A DNA stretch of 64,000 nt from Planctomyces sp. SH-PL62 (lineage in GTDB: Bacteria > Planctomycetota > Planctomycetia > Isosphaerales > Isosphaeraceae): contig NZ_CP011273.1 of assembly GCF_001610895.1 (NCBI RefSeq), positions 1,860,001-1,924,000 on the forward strand, given 5' to 3'. This document shows, in pieces, positions 62,229 to 64,000 of the stretch. A program made the position numbers and the translations under genes. The first letter of the stretch is position 1. The number at the start of each line of letters is the position of its first letter. The notes beneath the pieces are model-generated. The model was not told the origin of the DNA and searched no databases. It saw nothing but the letters and a program-made list of their open reading frames with translations.

Positions 62229-64000
62229 ATGGAAGCGACCAGCCCGACGACCGATCCCGGATCGGAAGCGGCGGCGCGATGCGCCAAGGATCTTCTCGCC
62301 GCCGCGCTCGAGGAGATCGGCCGTCGCCGCGTCGTCCCGACCGCCACTTATCGCGTGCAGCTCCACGCCGGCTTCCGGTTCGAGGACGCCGCCAGGATCG
62401 CCCCCTATCTGGCCAAGCTGGGGATCACCGACCTCTACACGTCCCCCTATCTCAAGGCCGCGCCCGGCAGCACCCACGGCTACGACATCGCCGACCATAC
62501 CCAGCTCAATCCCGAGATCGGCGACGAGGCCGCCCACGAGGCCATGCTCGACGCCCTCCGCAGCCGCGACCTGGGCTTGCTGCTCGACGTGGTCCCCAAC
62601 CACATGGGCGTGGTTGGGAATGAGAACCTCTGGTGGAACGACGTCCTGGAGAACGGCCAGGCCTCGGTCTACGCCAGCTACTTCGACATCGACTGGTCCG
62701 CGCCCGTCCGGCCCGAGAACCGTGGCCGCATCCTCCTGCCGTTCCTGGGGGGCCTGTACGGCGACGTGTTGGAGGCGGGAGACCTGATTCTCGGCCGCGA
62801 CGGCGGGGCGTTCCATGTCGCCTACCACGAACATCGCTTCCCGCTCGACCCGAGGAGCAGCAACGCGATCCTCGAACCCGCGCTCAAACCGCTGCTCGCG
62901 GAGTTCGGCGAGGAAGATCCCGGCGTCCTGGAACTCCAGAGCATCCTGACGGCCGTCCGCAACCTCCCGGCGCACTCCGAAACCGACCCGGCCCGCATCG
63001 CCGAGCGGAATCGGGAGAAGGAGATCGTCAAGCGCCGCCTGGCCTCGCTGCTCGACGAGCGGCCCGCGATCGCCGCCGCCGTCGACGTGGCGCTCGACGA
63101 CCTCGACGGCACCCCCGGCGACCCCCGGAGCTTCGACGGCTTCGACGACCTGCTCAGCGCGCAGCCCTACCGGCTGGCCTACTGGCGGGTGGCCTCCGAC
63201 GAGATCAACTATCGGCGGTTCTTCGACATCAACTCCCTGGCCGCAATCCGCGCCGATCGCGAGGAAGTCCTCCGCGCGACCCACCGACTGGTCCTGGACA
63301 TCGTCGCGCGACTGCCGGCCGCGGGCCTGCGGATCGACCATCCCGACGGCCTCCTGGACCCCCAGGCCTATCTCGGCCAGCTCCAGGAGGCGTTCGTCCT
63401 CGTCGTCGCCCACAAGATCCACCAGGCAAGCGACCAGGCCGAGGCCGTCTCCTGGGCCGAGGTCGAGCCCGAGCTGCGCCGGTTGCTCGCCGCGACCGCC
63501 CCGAGCGACGACCGGTCCCCCCGGCTCTACGTCGTCGTCGAGAAGATCCTCGCCTTCGAGGAGACGCTCCCCCCCGCCTGGGCCACGCACGGGACCTCCG
63601 GCTACGACGCCCTCAACCGCATCAACGGCCTGTTCGTCGACGGGTCGAGCGAGGCGGACTTCACCCGCCAGTACGAGGAGCTGATCGACGACGCCACGCC
63701 GTATCGGGACCTCGTCCTGGAGAAGAAGCAGCTCATCATGGACGCCTCGCTGTCGAGCGAGCTGCACGTCCTGGCCTTCCAGCTCGAGCGGATCGCTTTG
63801 CGCGACCGCCGCGCCCGCGACTTCACGCTCAACTCGCTGCGCACGGCGCTGCGGGAGGTCATCGCGGCCTTCCCCGTCTATCGCAGCTACATCACGGCGG
63901 AGGGCGTCTCGGCCAAGGATCGGATGCTCGTCGGCCGGGCCGTCGGCCGGGCCAAGCGTCGCAACCCGCTCCTCAGCCCGGCGATTTTCGACTTCCTCAG
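62229..64000 (+). CDS. treY: Maltooligosyl trehalose synthase (3' end cut by window edge)
   Basis: At least 590 residues of a GH13 intramolecular transglycosylase that turns the reducing end of maltodextrins into a trehalosyl unit. Recognised by TYRVQLHAGFRFEDAARIAPYLAKLGI in pieces near the start, YTSPYLKAAPGSTHGYDIADH, LLLDVVPNHMGV, WWNDVLENG, YRRFFDINSLAAIR, LRIDHPDGLLDP (nucleophile Asp about 370) and VVVEKILAFEE (acid Glu). The open frame runs to the end of the window. Start ATG at 62229 follows CGGAGG by eight bases. With the upstream debranching enzyme it forms the TreX-TreY pair; treZ is expected downstream, beyond the window. Confidence 0.93.
   Translation, partial: MEATSPTTDPGSEAAARCAKDLLAAALEEIGRRRVVPTATYRVQLHAGFRFEDAARIAPYLAKLGITDLYTSPYLKAAPGSTHGYDIADHTQLNPEIGDEAAHEAMLDALRSRDLGLLLDVVPNHMGVVGNENLWWNDVLENGQASVYASYFDIDWSAPVRPENRGRILLPFLGGLYGDVLEAGDLILGRDGGAFHVAYHEHRFPLDPRSSNAILEPALKPLLAEFGEEDPGVLELQSILTAVRNLPAHSETDPARIAERNREKEIVKRRLASLLDERPAIAAAVDVALDDLDGTPGDPRSFDGFDDLLSAQPYRLAYWRVASDEINYRRFFDINSLAAIRADREEVLRATHRLVLDIVARLPAAGLRIDHPDGLLDPQAYLGQLQEAFVLVVAHKIHQASDQAEAVSWAEVEPELRRLLAATAPSDDRSPRLYVVVEKILAFEETLPPAWATHGTSGYDALNRINGLFVDGSSEADFTRQYEELIDDATPYRDLVLEKKQLIMDASLSSELHVLAFQLERIALRDRRARDFTLNSLRTALREVIAAFPVYRSYITAEGVSAKDRMLVGRAVGRAKRRNPLLSPAIFDFL

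Overview
The window is GC-rich (clearly well above 60%) and its gene content points to a planctomycete, most likely of the Isosphaerales/Isosphaeraceae type. The markers are an ECF sigma factor fused by overlap to a Ser/Thr kinase with TPR repeats, a PVC-type membrane-bound-dehydrogenase/HEAT/c-type heme protein, a YTV-repeat wall protein, WXXGXW repeats, a PEP-CTERM protein with a CAAX-protease-like partner, and secreted proteins with planctomycete-style LESR/LECR N-termini. This assignment is inference from families; no rRNA or tRNA was found.

Left part (1-15065): sigma factor plus kinase (minus strand, kinase cut by the left edge); an operon of a secreted AGE-type sugar epimerase, PdxH and a zinc-ribbon STAS protein; a minus-strand operon of a large heme/HEAT protein followed by two amidohydrolases; then thrS overlapping a PLP-dependent threonine-dehydratase-like gene. 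Middle (15066-31566): a mosaic palindromic repeat (three places: about 15345, 19405, 26665), DcuC-like transporter, YajQ, RdgC-like protein, aldo/keto reductase, a run of HAD phosphatase, CPBP/CAAX-like protease and rhomboid protease, a large zinc metalloprotease, then copA and a DUF5009 acyltransferase. A gene-free AT-richer stretch (30633-31566) holds a good promoter and an intrinsic terminator, so possibly an RNA gene.

Right part (31567-64000): a DUF3568-like lipoprotein, rpsA with a terminator-like hairpin in its leader, an orphan beta-class DNA methyltransferase, a short primary-type sigma factor overlapping tail-to-tail with a PEP-CTERM protein, a HEAT-repeat membrane protein, the YTV protein, a small lipoprotein, the Lhr-type helicase/PdeM pair, a WXXGXW protein, and an operon of a small membrane protein, a tyrosine-kinase-like ATPase and an ExeA-like ATPase. 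Next come a secreted transglutaminase-like protein (minus) and, on the other side of a divergent intergenic region, a secreted protein made almost only of about 27 decapeptide repeats, each with one Lys and one Gln. Two large surface proteins, a response regulator/histidine kinase pair, and a glycogen/trehalose operon (glgX/treX, treY, the latter cut by the right edge) finish the window.

The most interesting signal is the pairing of the transglutaminase-like gene with the Lys/Gln decapeptide-repeat gene: enzyme and an ideal isopeptide cross-linking substrate, both apparently exported. This would be a protein-crosslinking surface matrix; it is a hypothesis. Other items worth a look are the mosaic palindromic element with a conserved inner segment, the rpsA leader terminator, the promoter-terminator pair in the gene-free region, and two genes that each look one C short in a C4 run.
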